From positions 28,295 to 92,294 of the forward strand of contig CAZTDN010000009.1 in assembly GCA_964611895.1 (NCBI GenBank): DNA of 64,000 nt, written 5' to 3'. Both the position numbers and the translations under genes were made by a program. Origin of the DNA: JAIEOG01 sp964611895 (GTDB lineage: Bacteria > Bdellovibrionota > FAC87 > UBA2466). The notes below the pieces were generated by a model. The model was given only the letters and a program-made list of their open reading frames with translations. It did not search any database and had not been told where the DNA came from. Positions 32,746 to 41,415 of this stretch are shown here, piece after piece (within the stretch, counting starts at the first letter, position 1; each line of letters opens with the position of its first letter).

Positions 32746-33651
32746 TTATTCCAGTTCCAAATAGCGGTTTAAATGACGCCCATCTTCTCTCCACCCCGCC
32801 TGCACTTTCACATGCAGTTTCAGACAGATTTGTTTCCCCAAGTATTGCTCGATTTCTTTGCGAGCAGCGATTCCAATGCGTTTCATCATCTCGCCTTGTT
32901 TTCCGATCAAAATCCCTCGGCGAGATTCACTGTCAACGTGCAAAATAGCGTGGTAGGAAGGAACCCGGGCTTCGCTCTCACTCTCGTTCCAATTTTCCAT
33001 TTCAACCCAAACCGTATAGGGAATTTCTTCCCGTGTAGCCCGGTAGATTTTTTCGCGGATAAACTCACTCAAAACAAAGTCCTTAGACCGATCGGTCACT
33101 TCGCCCGGTGCATACCAGTGCTGGCCTTCTGGGAGTCGAGGTTTGACCAGGCTCGCAATTCGATCCACACCGTTTCCGCGAATGGCCGAAATGGGCACAA
33201 TGTCGCCAAATAGTTTCAACTCCGCAATGCGTGCAAGAATCGGCAAAAGGTCTTGATGACGAACCCGATCTATTTTGTTCAAGGCAAGCGTAGATTTTTC
33301 AGGAGGGCGCTGAGCGATTCGCTCCTTAAGCTGTTCTATTTGGCTAAACATCTTGGGATTAGAAACATCAAACACCCAAACCAACAGATCACAATCCTTT
33401 GCGTTTTTGTCGGCGACTTTATTAAGCATCCGCGCAACGGATTCTTTGTTACGTTGAAATCCCGGTGTGTCGACGTAGATCACCTGGACCTGGTCTCCCG
33501 TGTCGATTCCTCGAATGCCGTGATACGTGGTTTGCGCACGTGGCGAAACGATGCTGAGCTTTTTTCCCAAAAGCGCGTTCAGCAGGGTAGATTTACCCGA
33601 GTTCGTGGGACCAACAATGCCTACAAAACCGCTGCGATATCCTGGATTCAT
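32746..33651 (-). CDS. era: GTPase Era
   Basis: Ras-like GTPase that binds 16S rRNA near the 3' end during 30S assembly. G1 GPTNSGKSTLLNALLG, switch region RAQTTYHGIRG, G3 DTPGFQ, G4 NKID, G5 SAIRGNG. A C-terminal KH domain follows with GILIGKQGEMMKRIGIAARKEIE in pieces (GxxGxxG loop). 301 residues, normal. ATG 33651 makes a TGATG overlap with the rnc stop. Forms the common rnc-era cluster, here extended by der. Confidence 0.96.
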   Translation of the reverse strand: MNPGYRSGFVGIVGPTNSGKSTLLNALLGKKLSIVSPRAQTTYHGIRGIDTGDQVQVIYVDTPGFQRNKESVARMLNKVADKNAKDCDLLVWVFDVSNPKMFSQIEQLKERIAQRPPEKSTLALNKIDRVRHQDLLPILARIAELKLFGDIVPISAIRGNGVDRIASLVKPRLPEGQHWYAPGEVTDRSKDFVLSEFIREKIYRATREEIPYTVWVEMENWNESESEARVPSYHAILHVDSESRRGILIGKQGEMMKRIGIAARKEIEQYLGKQICLKLHVKVQAGWREDGRHLNRYLELE

Positions 33652-34403
33652 CACTGTGTTCTTTCTCTTTCAAGCCATTCCAACGCCAGACTCGCGGCCT
33701 GTTGTTCAGCTTCTTTCTTGCTCTTGCCATCGCCAGTTCCCAATAGCCTGCCGGCGATATGGATCTCTACACGAAAAGTCTTCTCGTGTTCAGGTCCCCA
33801 AGTCTCCGCGAGGCGATACAGGGGCGTCGACTTATACATCGATTGGGTAACTTCTTGCAGATAAGTTTTATTATCCAACGAAGGAACGGGGGCGGTTGGA
33901 TTCAAAGCCAGGCGATCCACCGCTTCCTGAAACATTCGGCCCAGAACAGACGTTGCCGCTGGCAGCCCCCCATCCAGGAAAACCGCTCCGACCAAAGCCT
34001 CCAAGCCCGCAGCCAAAATAGACCGCTTCTCCGAGCCGCCGGTTCGGCGCTCTCCTTGACCTAACAAGATCCGCTCTCCCAAACCCGCTTGAGAAGCTAG
34101 TTCCGCCAAGTGCCGACGGCTGACTAGGTAGCTCCTCCAGCGGGAAAGCTTGCCCTCAGACGCCTCCGGAAACCGGCGCATCAAAAGATCCGCAATGACT
34201 AAACCAATTACCGCATCCCCCAAGAACTCCAGGCGTTCGTTGTCAACAAGGGCCGCCGAGTCCGGGTGGAGTTTGCGATCTTCGTTCGAATACGAGGAAT
34301 GGGTGAGCGCTTCGCAAACCCGTGCGGGATCGCGGAATTCGTAGTTTAGGGTTTTTTGTACGTCGGCAAGGAGCTGCGGCCAGCCGTGGATTCTGTCTAA
34401 CAC
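33651..34403 (-). CDS. rnc: Ribonuclease III
   Basis: Double-strand-specific RNase for rRNA and mRNA processing. The catalytic domain carries the signature NERLEFLGDAVIGL, with the second acidic set in ALEALVGAVFLDGG. A dsRNA-binding domain occupies the last 70 residues (NKTYLQEVTQ, GDGKSKKEAEQQAASLAL). GTG 34403 with GAGG 10 nt upstream gives 250 residues. A TTG at 34457 adds 18 residues without a ribosome-binding site. First gene of rnc-era-der. Confidence 0.93.
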   Translation of the reverse strand: MLDRIHGWPQLLADVQKTLNYEFRDPARVCEALTHSSYSNEDRKLHPDSAALVDNERLEFLGDAVIGLVIADLLMRRFPEASEGKLSRWRSYLVSRRHLAELASQAGLGERILLGQGERRTGGSEKRSILAAGLEALVGAVFLDGGLPAATSVLGRMFQEAVDRLALNPTAPVPSLDNKTYLQEVTQSMYKSTPLYRLAETWGPEHEKTFRVEIHIAGRLLGTGDGKSKKEAEQQAASLALEWLERERTQ

Positions 34404-34570
34404 CGTGTTTGAACCTCGACCGCTGGATGAAAACGTCCCAATAACGCGCTCATTCAAAAGTCGACAAAACGATTACCATAGGCTCTCATGCGCCACAAGC
34501 TGTGCGTATTTTTACCATATATTTTCAACTAGTTACCAATATGCCGAGTTGAGCTTTGGGGTGCCGTGCG

Positions 34571-34598
34571 TTGACAAGGTTGATCCCCACGCGATACC
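34571..34598 (+). promoter_or_regulatory. Probable promoter of the M20-astA-ALDH operon
   Basis: Perfect TTGACA -35 at 34571-34576. After 16 bp comes GATACC (34593-34598), a poor -10 with 3 of 6 matches. Transcription would start about 8 nt before the M20 ATG at 34613. The rest of the 209-bp intergenic region shows nothing further. Confidence 0.4.
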
Positions 34599-34612
34599 GT
34601 CGAGCGATTCCC

Positions 34613-35896
34613 ATGGACCTATTTCCCACGCATTGGATTCACCGACTCATCCGCATTAACAGCGAAACCCACCGCAGCAACGCGGAAGTGGTGGCCTTTT
34701 TGCGCCCCCTTCTCCAGGAGGCAGGCCTCAAAATTCAAGAGCAGACGGTTCGCGAAAAGGGGACCTCTTTCTCAAACCTCATCGCTTTCAATAACTCCCC
34801 TACTCACCCGGATCTGCTCTTGTTTAATACCCATTTAGACACGGTTTCTGCCGGAGATCCTCGCGCCTGGACTAAGACGGGTGGCGACCCCTTTAAAGCA
34901 ACCCAAGTCCGAGATCGGGTTTATGGCCTTGGCACCGCAGACGTTAAAATCGACTTCCTGTGCAAGCTCTGGGCGATCCGACAGGCGGGAAAAATCCATC
35001 GCCCCATCGCTCTCGTAGGCACCTATGGCGAAGAAAGGGGCTTGATAGGAGTGCAAAAACTCTTTGCAGAAAAACGCGTCACACCTCGTTTTGCACTCGT
35101 CGGCGAACCTTCGGACTTAGAATTGATCTACGCTCACAAAGGGCACGTCATCGCTTGCGCGTCCCTGCCCTTGGAAAAAGCGGCAACAGAAAAAACTCTG
35201 ACCTGGAAAGGTAAGGCCGCGCATAGTTCAACCCCGGCATTGGGAGTGAATGCTATCGAAAAAGCGTTTTCGGATATCTCCCGAAAAAAACTAGGCATCG
35301 TCAGTTTAAACGGTGGCACGAACTCCAACCGCGTGCCCGAATCGGCCACCGCTCAATTGTGCTCAAACCCTGGTTCGGCCACTTCCGATTGGTTTGAGTT
35401 TGTTCAAGCTGTGCGCAAGCTCGAACATTCATACCGCAAAATCAAAGACAGCCGATTTTCTCCCGCACTAACCACCTTGAGCTGGAACCTTTGCCAAACC
35501 CAGGGCCACCGCGCAGAAATCACCTTTGACTTTAGAACACTACCGGGAGTCGACCCCTTTCAATTGCGGAAACAACTCGAAAAGGCACTGCCCAAGTCAG
35601 GACGCTGGATCGACATTTCGGTTGATTTGCCTCTCGCCGGCGAAAAAGAAAACACCCTCATGAAAGCAGCGTCCCGCGCCTTGAGAGCGTGCGGTGTGAA
35701 GCCGGTTAAAAAAACAAAGGCCTCCTCCACTGAAGCAGCCGTGTACCACTTTCATGGCGCCCAATCGATTGTATTTGGGCCGGGTGTTAGCGTGAATAAT
35801 GTTCATAAACCCAATGAGCATTGCCTAATGAGTCAAATTCGCACTGCGACGGAGTTTTATCGACAGATTTTGATTCAGCCCTGGGAGGGGCTCTAA
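34613..35896 (+). CDS. M20 family metallohydrolase (ArgE/DapE-like)
   Basis: Zn-dependent amidohydrolase of the acetylornithine deacetylase/succinyl-diaminopimelate desuccinylase group; 427 residues. Metal ligands and catalytic residues are intact: His in NTHLDTVSAG, Asp in GLGTADVKID, the Glu pair in GTYGEERGL, Glu in VGEPSDLEL, and the last His in NVHKPNEHCL. ATG 34613 starts the domain cleanly. It is followed 4 bp later by an arginine N-succinyltransferase homologue, so an N-succinyl amino acid is a plausible substrate; it may stand in for AstE. That is inference. Confidence 0.85.
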   Translation: MDLFPTHWIHRLIRINSETHRSNAEVVAFLRPLLQEAGLKIQEQTVREKGTSFSNLIAFNNSPTHPDLLLFNTHLDTVSAGDPRAWTKTGGDPFKATQVRDRVYGLGTADVKIDFLCKLWAIRQAGKIHRPIALVGTYGEERGLIGVQKLFAEKRVTPRFALVGEPSDLELIYAHKGHVIACASLPLEKAATEKTLTWKGKAAHSSTPALGVNAIEKAFSDISRKKLGIVSLNGGTNSNRVPESATAQLCSNPGSATSDWFEFVQAVRKLEHSYRKIKDSRFSPALTTLSWNLCQTQGHRAEITFDFRTLPGVDPFQLRKQLEKALPKSGRWIDISVDLPLAGEKENTLMKAASRALRACGVKPVKKTKASSTEAAVYHFHGAQSIVFGPGVSVNNVHKPNEHCLMSQIRTATEFYRQILIQPWEGL

Positions 35897-35900
35897 TAAA

Positions 35901-36947
35901 ATGGATCCGGAATTTATCATCCGTAGTGCACGTGAAGAGGACTTAGAGGGGCTCTATGCCTTGAGCCAACAGGTCTACTTCATCAACCTCCCCGACGATA
36001 GGGAGATCCTCAAAGAAAAAATTGCGCTTTCTGTGGCTTCTTTTAACGGAGAAATAAAAGACAAGCACGCGCGCGAATATATTTTTGTGATTGAAAAAAC
36101 CGACGACGGCTCGCTCATTGGCAGCTCCATGATTATTGCCCGCCACGGGAGTCCGTCCGTGCCGCACATGTATTTCGAGCTTCGTGAAATCAAAAAGTAC
36201 AGCGAGTCGATTCACAGTGGCATCATCCACAACGTCCTACACCTTCGATTTGATGAAGATGGGCCCACTGAAATTGGGGGGCTGGTGCTTGACCCCAACT
36301 ACCGAGGCCACCGCGCAAAGCTTGGACAACAGCTCTCTTTCGCTCGATTTTTGTTTATCAAAATGCGACGCCGAGATTTTAAGGACCGCATCCTTTCCGA
36401 GTTGATGCCCCCGCTTACCGAAAGCGGCGAAAGCATTCTCTGGGAGGCTTTGGGACGAAAATTTACCAACCTCTCCTACATGGAAGCCGACTTACTCTCT
36501 CGAAAAAACAAGGAGTTCGTGACCAGCTTATTTCCTCGAGGGGATATTTACACCTGTTTGCTGCCCGGAGAGGCCCGGGACGCCATCGGCAAGGTGGGCA
36601 CGGCCACTGAACCCGTAAGGTACATGCTCGAGAAAATCGGGTTTCGCTGGAAACAGCACATAGACCCCTTTGATGGTGGCCCCCACTACTGGGCGGACAC
36701 GGACAAAATCACGATCATTCGAGACACGAAAAAACAAAAAGTTCACCGGGAGCCTTTGAAACGAAGAACAAAAGAAACAGCCCTCTGCGGAACTTTTGCC
36801 GATGGTAAGTTTATCTGCGCACAGACTTCTATCGATATTTCCCGAGGGGGCGTTCACTTGTCCAAAGCAGCCTTGGAAAAGCTGCAAGTCAGTGCTGGCG
36901 ATCCCATTTACACCATGCCAATTCAAACAAGGGGCTCTAACGCATGA
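35901..36947 (+). CDS. astA: Arginine N-succinyltransferase family protein (AstA-like)
   Basis: AstA transfers succinyl from succinyl-CoA to the alpha-amino group of arginine. The 348-residue product follows the family from start to end: FIIRSAREEDLEGLYALS, GSSMIIARHGSPSVPHMYFE in pieces, PTEIGGLVLDPNYRG, LGQQLSFARFLFI, WEALGRKFTNLSYMEADLLS, FPRGDIYTCLLP and FDGGPHYWADTDKI. AstB, AstC and AstE are absent nearby, so the complete AST pathway is not shown here. GGAGGGG precedes the ATG; the stop overlaps the next gene by 4 bp. Confidence 0.88.
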   Translation: MDPEFIIRSAREEDLEGLYALSQQVYFINLPDDREILKEKIALSVASFNGEIKDKHAREYIFVIEKTDDGSLIGSSMIIARHGSPSVPHMYFELREIKKYSESIHSGIIHNVLHLRFDEDGPTEIGGLVLDPNYRGHRAKLGQQLSFARFLFIKMRRRDFKDRILSELMPPLTESGESILWEALGRKFTNLSYMEADLLSRKNKEFVTSLFPRGDIYTCLLPGEARDAIGKVGTATEPVRYMLEKIGFRWKQHIDPFDGGPHYWADTDKITIIRDTKKQKVHREPLKRRTKETALCGTFADGKFICAQTSIDISRGGVHLSKAALEKLQVSAGDPIYTMPIQTRGSNA

Positions 36948-38470
36948 ATGCACCAACCCGGAAGTACCAAGGCAATTACATCCAGGGGCGATTTGTTGTC
37001 GTGACCCAATCCAATGGTGAGGTGCACAGTCGAAACCCAGGTAACATCGACACGCCAGCCGTAGTATGTGGGTTTAGCTATGAAGCCATTTCCGCTTCAG
37101 TGGATGCTGCCGAGAATGGATTTGCTCATTGGAAAAAAAGCGCCCTGTCCGATCGACTGGCAGCATTGGCTGCGTATAGGAAAGCCTTTTCACTTAAAGC
37201 CGAAGCACTGGCAGAGATATTGAGCTTTGAAACGGGCAAACCGTTTTGGGAAGCGAAAGAGGAGATCTCCCATACATTGCAAATAATGGATTACTACCTC
37301 CACGCTGCGCAAAACACCCCGGGTGAAACACAAGGAAAAGAACCAGACACGGGATTTGCGACCTTTGTTCGCCCTTATCCCAAAGGGGTTGCGGCCATTA
37401 TTGCGCCTGGCATCAGCCCGATTTCGGACTCGCATTTGCACTTGATTCCAGCGCTGATCTACGGCAACTCGGTTGTGTTTAAAGCCTCCCGACACGCCCC
37501 TCTCTGTGGGCAGGCGATCGCGGAAGCTATGCACACTTCAGGTTTCCCGAAAGGCGTTTTTAACCTGATACACGGAGACGGAGAAGTGTCGCGGCGCCTC
37601 GTCTCTCACCCTTCGGTGCAGCTCATTCTGTACACAGGGTCTTGCGAAACCGGGCTGCAGATCAAAAAACAAGTCATTTCGGACTACTGGAAAACAACAG
37701 TTCTCGACATGGTCGGAAAGAACAGCGTTCTCATTTGGGATGACAGCCGCTACGCCCAAGCGTTGCATGAGACGCTCTATTGCGCGTTTTTAACCTCGGG
37801 GCAGAGACGTACCACCGCGAATAAAGTGCTCGTCCACCACTCGCTATTGGAGCGTTTTACCGCGGATTTTCATACGCTCTCCAAAAAAATATCCGTTGGC
37901 TATGGCTACACGAACGACGAGGATGCTCCGTTTTTGGGGCCTCTTCTTAACGATGGTGCAGTGGAGAATTACATTCGCTACCAAGCCATTGCAGTGAGAG
38001 AAGGGTGCGAAGAAATCATGCGCGGAAAGTCTTTGGAGCGAAATCCCAAAGGGCATTATGTTTCACCTTCGATACACCTTGTGACCAAACATGATGCCAA
38101 GAGCGTTTATCAAAAGAGCGAAATCTTTGGCCCTAACGTCGCTTTGTACGGCGTGCGCGAACTCGAAGAAGCGGTTGAGATTATCAACGCTTCTGAGCAC
38201 GGCCTGGTGGCTTCTATCTACTCCAAAGATCGCGATGCATTTAGAAAAGCCGGGGATAGCCTCCAAGTGGGGACCTTGCACTGGAACCGCCCCACGCATA
38301 CACCTACTTTTCAGTTGCCTCGCGGCGGTCTGCAACGCAGCGGAAACAATCGCCCGCTAGGAAGTTTGGCTTGGCAGCAATGTATGTATCTCATGACCTC
38401 AACAGAACGAGACACCCCCTGGGATCCCGATTCGCTTCCCAAGGCCCTCCCACGGGGAAATAAGGCATGA
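36944..38470 (+). CDS. AstD-like aldehyde dehydrogenase fold, catalytic residues lost
   Basis: 508 residues covering the full ALDH fold and closest in style to succinylglutamate-semialdehyde dehydrogenase. The catalytic Cys motif GQRCT reads GQRRTTANK (Arg289). The general-base Glu (LELGG) is Asp255 in VLDMVGKN. The oxyanion Asn (PYNFP) is Ile157 in APGISP. NAD-site Lys180 (VVFKAS), YTGS (230-233) and EIFGP are kept, so a nucleotide or structural role is possible but dehydrogenase chemistry is not expected. Coupled to astA by ATGA and to the GT9 gene by ATGA. Confidence 0.85.
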   Translation: MNAPTRKYQGNYIQGRFVVVTQSNGEVHSRNPGNIDTPAVVCGFSYEAISASVDAAENGFAHWKKSALSDRLAALAAYRKAFSLKAEALAEILSFETGKPFWEAKEEISHTLQIMDYYLHAAQNTPGETQGKEPDTGFATFVRPYPKGVAAIIAPGISPISDSHLHLIPALIYGNSVVFKASRHAPLCGQAIAEAMHTSGFPKGVFNLIHGDGEVSRRLVSHPSVQLILYTGSCETGLQIKKQVISDYWKTTVLDMVGKNSVLIWDDSRYAQALHETLYCAFLTSGQRRTTANKVLVHHSLLERFTADFHTLSKKISVGYGYTNDEDAPFLGPLLNDGAVENYIRYQAIAVREGCEEIMRGKSLERNPKGHYVSPSIHLVTKHDAKSVYQKSEIFGPNVALYGVRELEEAVEIINASEHGLVASIYSKDRDAFRKAGDSLQVGTLHWNRPTHTPTFQLPRGGLQRSGNNRPLGSLAWQQCMYLMTSTERDTPWDPDSLPKALPRGNKA

Positions 38471-39486
38471 CTTTGCCCTCGCTCTTATTACGTCACGATA
38501 AAGCGGGCGATGCGATCAAATCGCTGCCGGCCCTGCGTGCCTTAAGAGCGGCCCTCCCGCTAGAACCCCTGCACTTGTTAGTATCGCGTCATAATGCGTC
38601 GCTATTCGAAAAAGAGCCCGGCTTTACGGTTCATGTGCTTCCCTCGCATTGGGCGATGCTTAAACCAGAAGTGCTTCTTGCTCACCTGCAGCAGAATGGG
38701 CTGCCAGTGGGTTTTTCGAGGGTAGTCAGCTTGCTCGCAGATGCATTTGAAGAAACCGACCACTTGCTCGAGCTTTTCCCCGCCACAGAAAAATACGCTG
38801 CGGCTATTGTCGACAGCAAACTGATTTCCGTCGTTCGGCGCCTCCCCCTCAAAAGGCAAACACCGCGCGGACAAAGCGAGACACTCAATATTGCTGAATT
38901 TCTCAGCACGGCCTTTGGCACAAACTTGCTCGCCTCGGTCTCCCAGTATTCTCGCGCGCCCGTTCTCCTCGATCAGGACCTGCATGAAGCCGAATCGCTC
39001 ATGGGAAAGAAAAATGGTCCCTGGTTAGGTTTTTGCCCTTTTGCAGGGCTCAAAAACCGCAGCCACCCGCTCGCACGGTGGGAAGCTTTTCTGAAGCAGG
39101 CTACACGTTCGCCGTTCGTGGAAAAATTTTTTCTTTTGGGATCTCCAGATGATTGCGCAGCGCTCGAGAAACTCCAGTCTATTTGCTATCACCCCCAGAA
39201 AACCCAGCTATGCTTTCCGTCTACCTTCAGGACACTGGGAGCCTATTTAAAACGTTTGGACGGAGTGGTCGCAGTGGACTCCGGGCCGCTGCACCTGGCC
39301 CAAGCGCTTGATGTACGATCGCTTGGAATTCTGAGCGGTGGTGATGCGCAGCGGTGGTTCTCCAGTTTGAACCCGGGTGACCAGATTTTGCGTCGTGGTT
39401 GGGTGCAACGCTTCCCCACTTCTCTGGAAATGACCTGGGCGTTCCGACGATGGCTACGCCACCTTCCTGTGGTAGAATGCCTCTAG
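38467..39486 (+). CDS. Divergent glycosyltransferase family 9 protein
   Basis: 339 residues with the GT9 (heptosyltransferase) frame: LLLRHDKAGDAIKSLPALRAL at the start, LGFCPFAGLKNRSHPLARW as the mid-protein GxR-type donor region, and VVAVDSGPLHLAQALDVRSLGI near the end (family DTGxxHxAxAL). It lacks the cysteine-rich WaaF tail seen in the copy at 18995. Probably adds a sugar to the LPS core or another envelope glycan. Overlaps the ALDH-like gene by 4 bp and precedes mltG by 28 bp. Confidence 0.82.
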   Translation: MTLPSLLLRHDKAGDAIKSLPALRALRAALPLEPLHLLVSRHNASLFEKEPGFTVHVLPSHWAMLKPEVLLAHLQQNGLPVGFSRVVSLLADAFEETDHLLELFPATEKYAAAIVDSKLISVVRRLPLKRQTPRGQSETLNIAEFLSTAFGTNLLASVSQYSRAPVLLDQDLHEAESLMGKKNGPWLGFCPFAGLKNRSHPLARWEAFLKQATRSPFVEKFFLLGSPDDCAALEKLQSICYHPQKTQLCFPSTFRTLGAYLKRLDGVVAVDSGPLHLAQALDVRSLGILSGGDAQRWFSSLNPGDQILRRGWVQRFPTSLEMTWAFRRWLRHLPVVECL

Positions 39487-39514
39487 AACCACCCCCAAAA
39501 AGGTGCATTCCACC

Positions 39515-40552
39515 ATGCTAAAGCGCTTTCTACTCTGGTCGTTTTTCCTGGCCGTATTTGTGGCTTTTATTGGAGCGTATTCTCTCGTCACCGGAAACGG
39601 GAACGAAGACAAAGCAGTGCTGATTCCGCGCGGTGTCCCTCTTGCTAAGATCGGCACACTGCTCCAACAAGAAGGAATTATCTCTCAGCCAACGGCATTC
39701 AAAATACTGGCTAAGCTTACGGGCGGAAATCGCCGCATGAAAGCCGGCGAGTATGCATTCAAAACCGAAATGGGCCCGCTAAACGCGTTGTTCGTATTTT
39801 ACTATTCCACTCCCATTGAGCACGTAGTGACCATTCCTGAAGGGTGGAATGTCCGCCAGATCGCTTCGATTTTGGCCGCTCAACATCTGGTAGACCCTGC
39901 AAAGTTTACGCTGCTGGCACTCTCCAAAAAAAGCGCTGAAAAACACCGCCTCAAATCCCCTAATCTTGAAGGCTTTTTATACCCAGACACGTATTCTTTT
40001 TCCCGAGTAGACGGGGAAGACCGCATCTTGGACATCATGGTTCAGCACTTCTTCGCCAAAGTGAGTCCCTCTCTCATTGCCGAGGCGAAACAAAAAGGAA
40101 TGAGCCTTGAAGAACTGGTGACGTTGGCCTCGATCATTGAAAAAGAAACTGGCGCATCGAGCGAACGAGAGCTGATCAGCTCCGTATTCCACAATCGACT
40201 CCAAAAGCGCATGCGCCTCCAAAGCGATCCCACAACGATTTACGGCATAGAGAACTTCAATGGAAACCTGACCCGAAAAGACCTCACCACACCGACGCCC
40301 TATAACACTTACACCATCTCTGGACTTCCACCGGGCGCCATTTGCAGTCCAGGACTGGCAGCGTTGGTCGCGACGGTGCGCCCTGCAAAATCGGGTTACT
40401 TGTATTTTGTGGCGAATCAAAACCGAGAACACGTCTTTTCGGAAACCTACGCAGCTCACTCTCGTGCCGTGAACCAGTTCCAAAAGCGGCGGGCGAGCCC
40501 TCGCCAGGCGGATTCCACGCGGGAATTAGGAGCTGCAAGGAGAAAAAAATGA
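39515..40552 (+). CDS. mltG: Endolytic murein transglycosylase MltG
   Basis: Inner-membrane YceG-fold enzyme that cleaves nascent glycan strands. One N-terminal membrane helix (FLLWSFFLAVFVAFIGAYSL), a LysM-like domain (VPLAKIGTLLQQEGII) and the catalytic domain with EELVTLASIIEKETG (catalytic Glu in IEKE), FHNRLQKRMRLQSDPTTIYG in pieces, YNTYTISGLPPGAICSPG and YLYFVANQNREHVFS. 345 residues, normal. ATG 39515 with AAGGTG upstream; a GTG four codons earlier is possible. Overlaps the thioesterase gene by 4 bp. Confidence 0.94.
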   Translation: MLKRFLLWSFFLAVFVAFIGAYSLVTGNGNEDKAVLIPRGVPLAKIGTLLQQEGIISQPTAFKILAKLTGGNRRMKAGEYAFKTEMGPLNALFVFYYSTPIEHVVTIPEGWNVRQIASILAAQHLVDPAKFTLLALSKKSAEKHRLKSPNLEGFLYPDTYSFSRVDGEDRILDIMVQHFFAKVSPSLIAEAKQKGMSLEELVTLASIIEKETGASSERELISSVFHNRLQKRMRLQSDPTTIYGIENFNGNLTRKDLTTPTPYNTYTISGLPPGAICSPGLAALVATVRPAKSGYLYFVANQNREHVFSETYAAHSRAVNQFQKRRASPRQADSTRELGAARRKK

Positions 40553-41016
40553 AAACCGCGCCAAGCGATCGTTCTCCCGTGATCATGACAGAGCTGGTCT
40601 TGCCCCAGCACACCAATGCTCTGGGAACCGTGTTTGGGGGGGTGGTTATGGGATGGATCGATATTGCGGCTGCAATCGCCTCTCAACGCTATGCCCGCTC
40701 TCCGGTAGTCACCGTGTCTATCGATCATTTGCATTTTATTGTCCCGATAAAGATCGGGTACACCGTGCGCATCAATGCTCGTGTGACTTACGTCGGCAAA
40801 ACGTCGATAGAAGTAGAGGTCCTCGTGGACGCGGAAAACTCCATCACCGGAGAGGTGAATCGGGCCACGAACGCCTACTTGACGTTTGTCGCCATTGACG
40901 AAAAAGGCAAACCTAAAAAAGTCCCCCCACTCACCGCCAAGACTGCCGCCGAGAAAAAAGCGTTGCAGCAAGCGCTAGTTCGAAGAGAGCGCCGGCTTGC
41001 GTGGATGAAAAAGTAA
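40549..41016 (+). CDS. Acyl-CoA thioesterase, hotdog fold (YciA/BFIT type)
   Basis: A 155-residue hotdog-fold protein. Seen: MTELVLPQHTNALGTVFGGVVMGWIDIAA in pieces (Asn/Gly loop and catalytic Asp of the YciA group), VVTVSIDHLHFIVPI and ITGEVNRATNAYLTFVAID. The C-terminus is a Lys/Arg-rich helix. The upstream frame is open, but ATG 40549 with AAGGAG 6 nt earlier is clearly the start. Last gene of the M20-astA operon, 3 bp from the convergent B12-binding gene. Confidence 0.88.
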   Translation: MKTAPSDRSPVIMTELVLPQHTNALGTVFGGVVMGWIDIAAAIASQRYARSPVVTVSIDHLHFIVPIKIGYTVRINARVTYVGKTSIEVEVLVDAENSITGEVNRATNAYLTFVAIDEKGKPKKVPPLTAKTAAEKKALQQALVRRERRLAWMKK

Positions 41017-41019
41017 GCG

Positions 41020-41415
41020 CTAAGTCGTCACTAACCTTTGAACAAAGGCCGTAATATCCGCCAAAGCTGCACCGGGAGTAAAAATTTCTTTCACCCCCAG
41101 CTTTTTGAGCGTTTCGATATCCGGCTGAGGAATAATACCCCCACCCAGGACTGGGATCTCGGCTGCGCCCTTTTGTTTAAGCAGGGTCAATAACTCCGGA
41201 AAAACTTGATTATGTGCACCTGAAAGAATGCTGACACAGATCACGTCGACGTCTTCTTGGACAGCGGTGTTAGCGATCATCTCGGCTGTTTGGTGAAGCC
41301 CGGTATAAATGACCTCCATTCCAGCATCCCGCAGAGCGTGAGCAAGCACCTTGGCTCCGCGGTCATGGCCGTCCAGGCCTGGCTTCGCCACCAAAACTCG
41401 GATAGGCCGACTCAT
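41020..41415 (-). CDS. Stand-alone cobalamin-binding domain (acyl-CoA mutase small subunit)
   Basis: 131 residues matching the C-terminal B12-binding domain of methylmalonyl-CoA or isobutyryl-CoA mutase. It has the DxHxxG motif (LDGHDRGAK, His17 as lower cobalt ligand), then SILSGAHN and LGGGIIP for the cobalamin tail. The large substrate-binding subunit is not in the window. It is translationally coupled (ATGA) to an unknown protein and co-transcribed with a 3-hydroxyacyl-CoA dehydrogenase gene, suggesting acyl-CoA carbon-skeleton metabolism. Confidence 0.9.
   Translation of the reverse strand: MSRPIRVLVAKPGLDGHDRGAKVLAHALRDAGMEVIYTGLHQTAEMIANTAVQEDVDVICVSILSGAHNQVFPELLTLLKQKGAAEIPVLGGGIIPQPDIETLKKLGVKEIFTPGAALADITAFVQRLVTT

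Noticed and set aside
36944..38470. Calling the ALDH-like gene a standard AstD
   Set aside because: The catalytic Cys, Glu and Asn are all replaced, so the enzymatic name would mislead.
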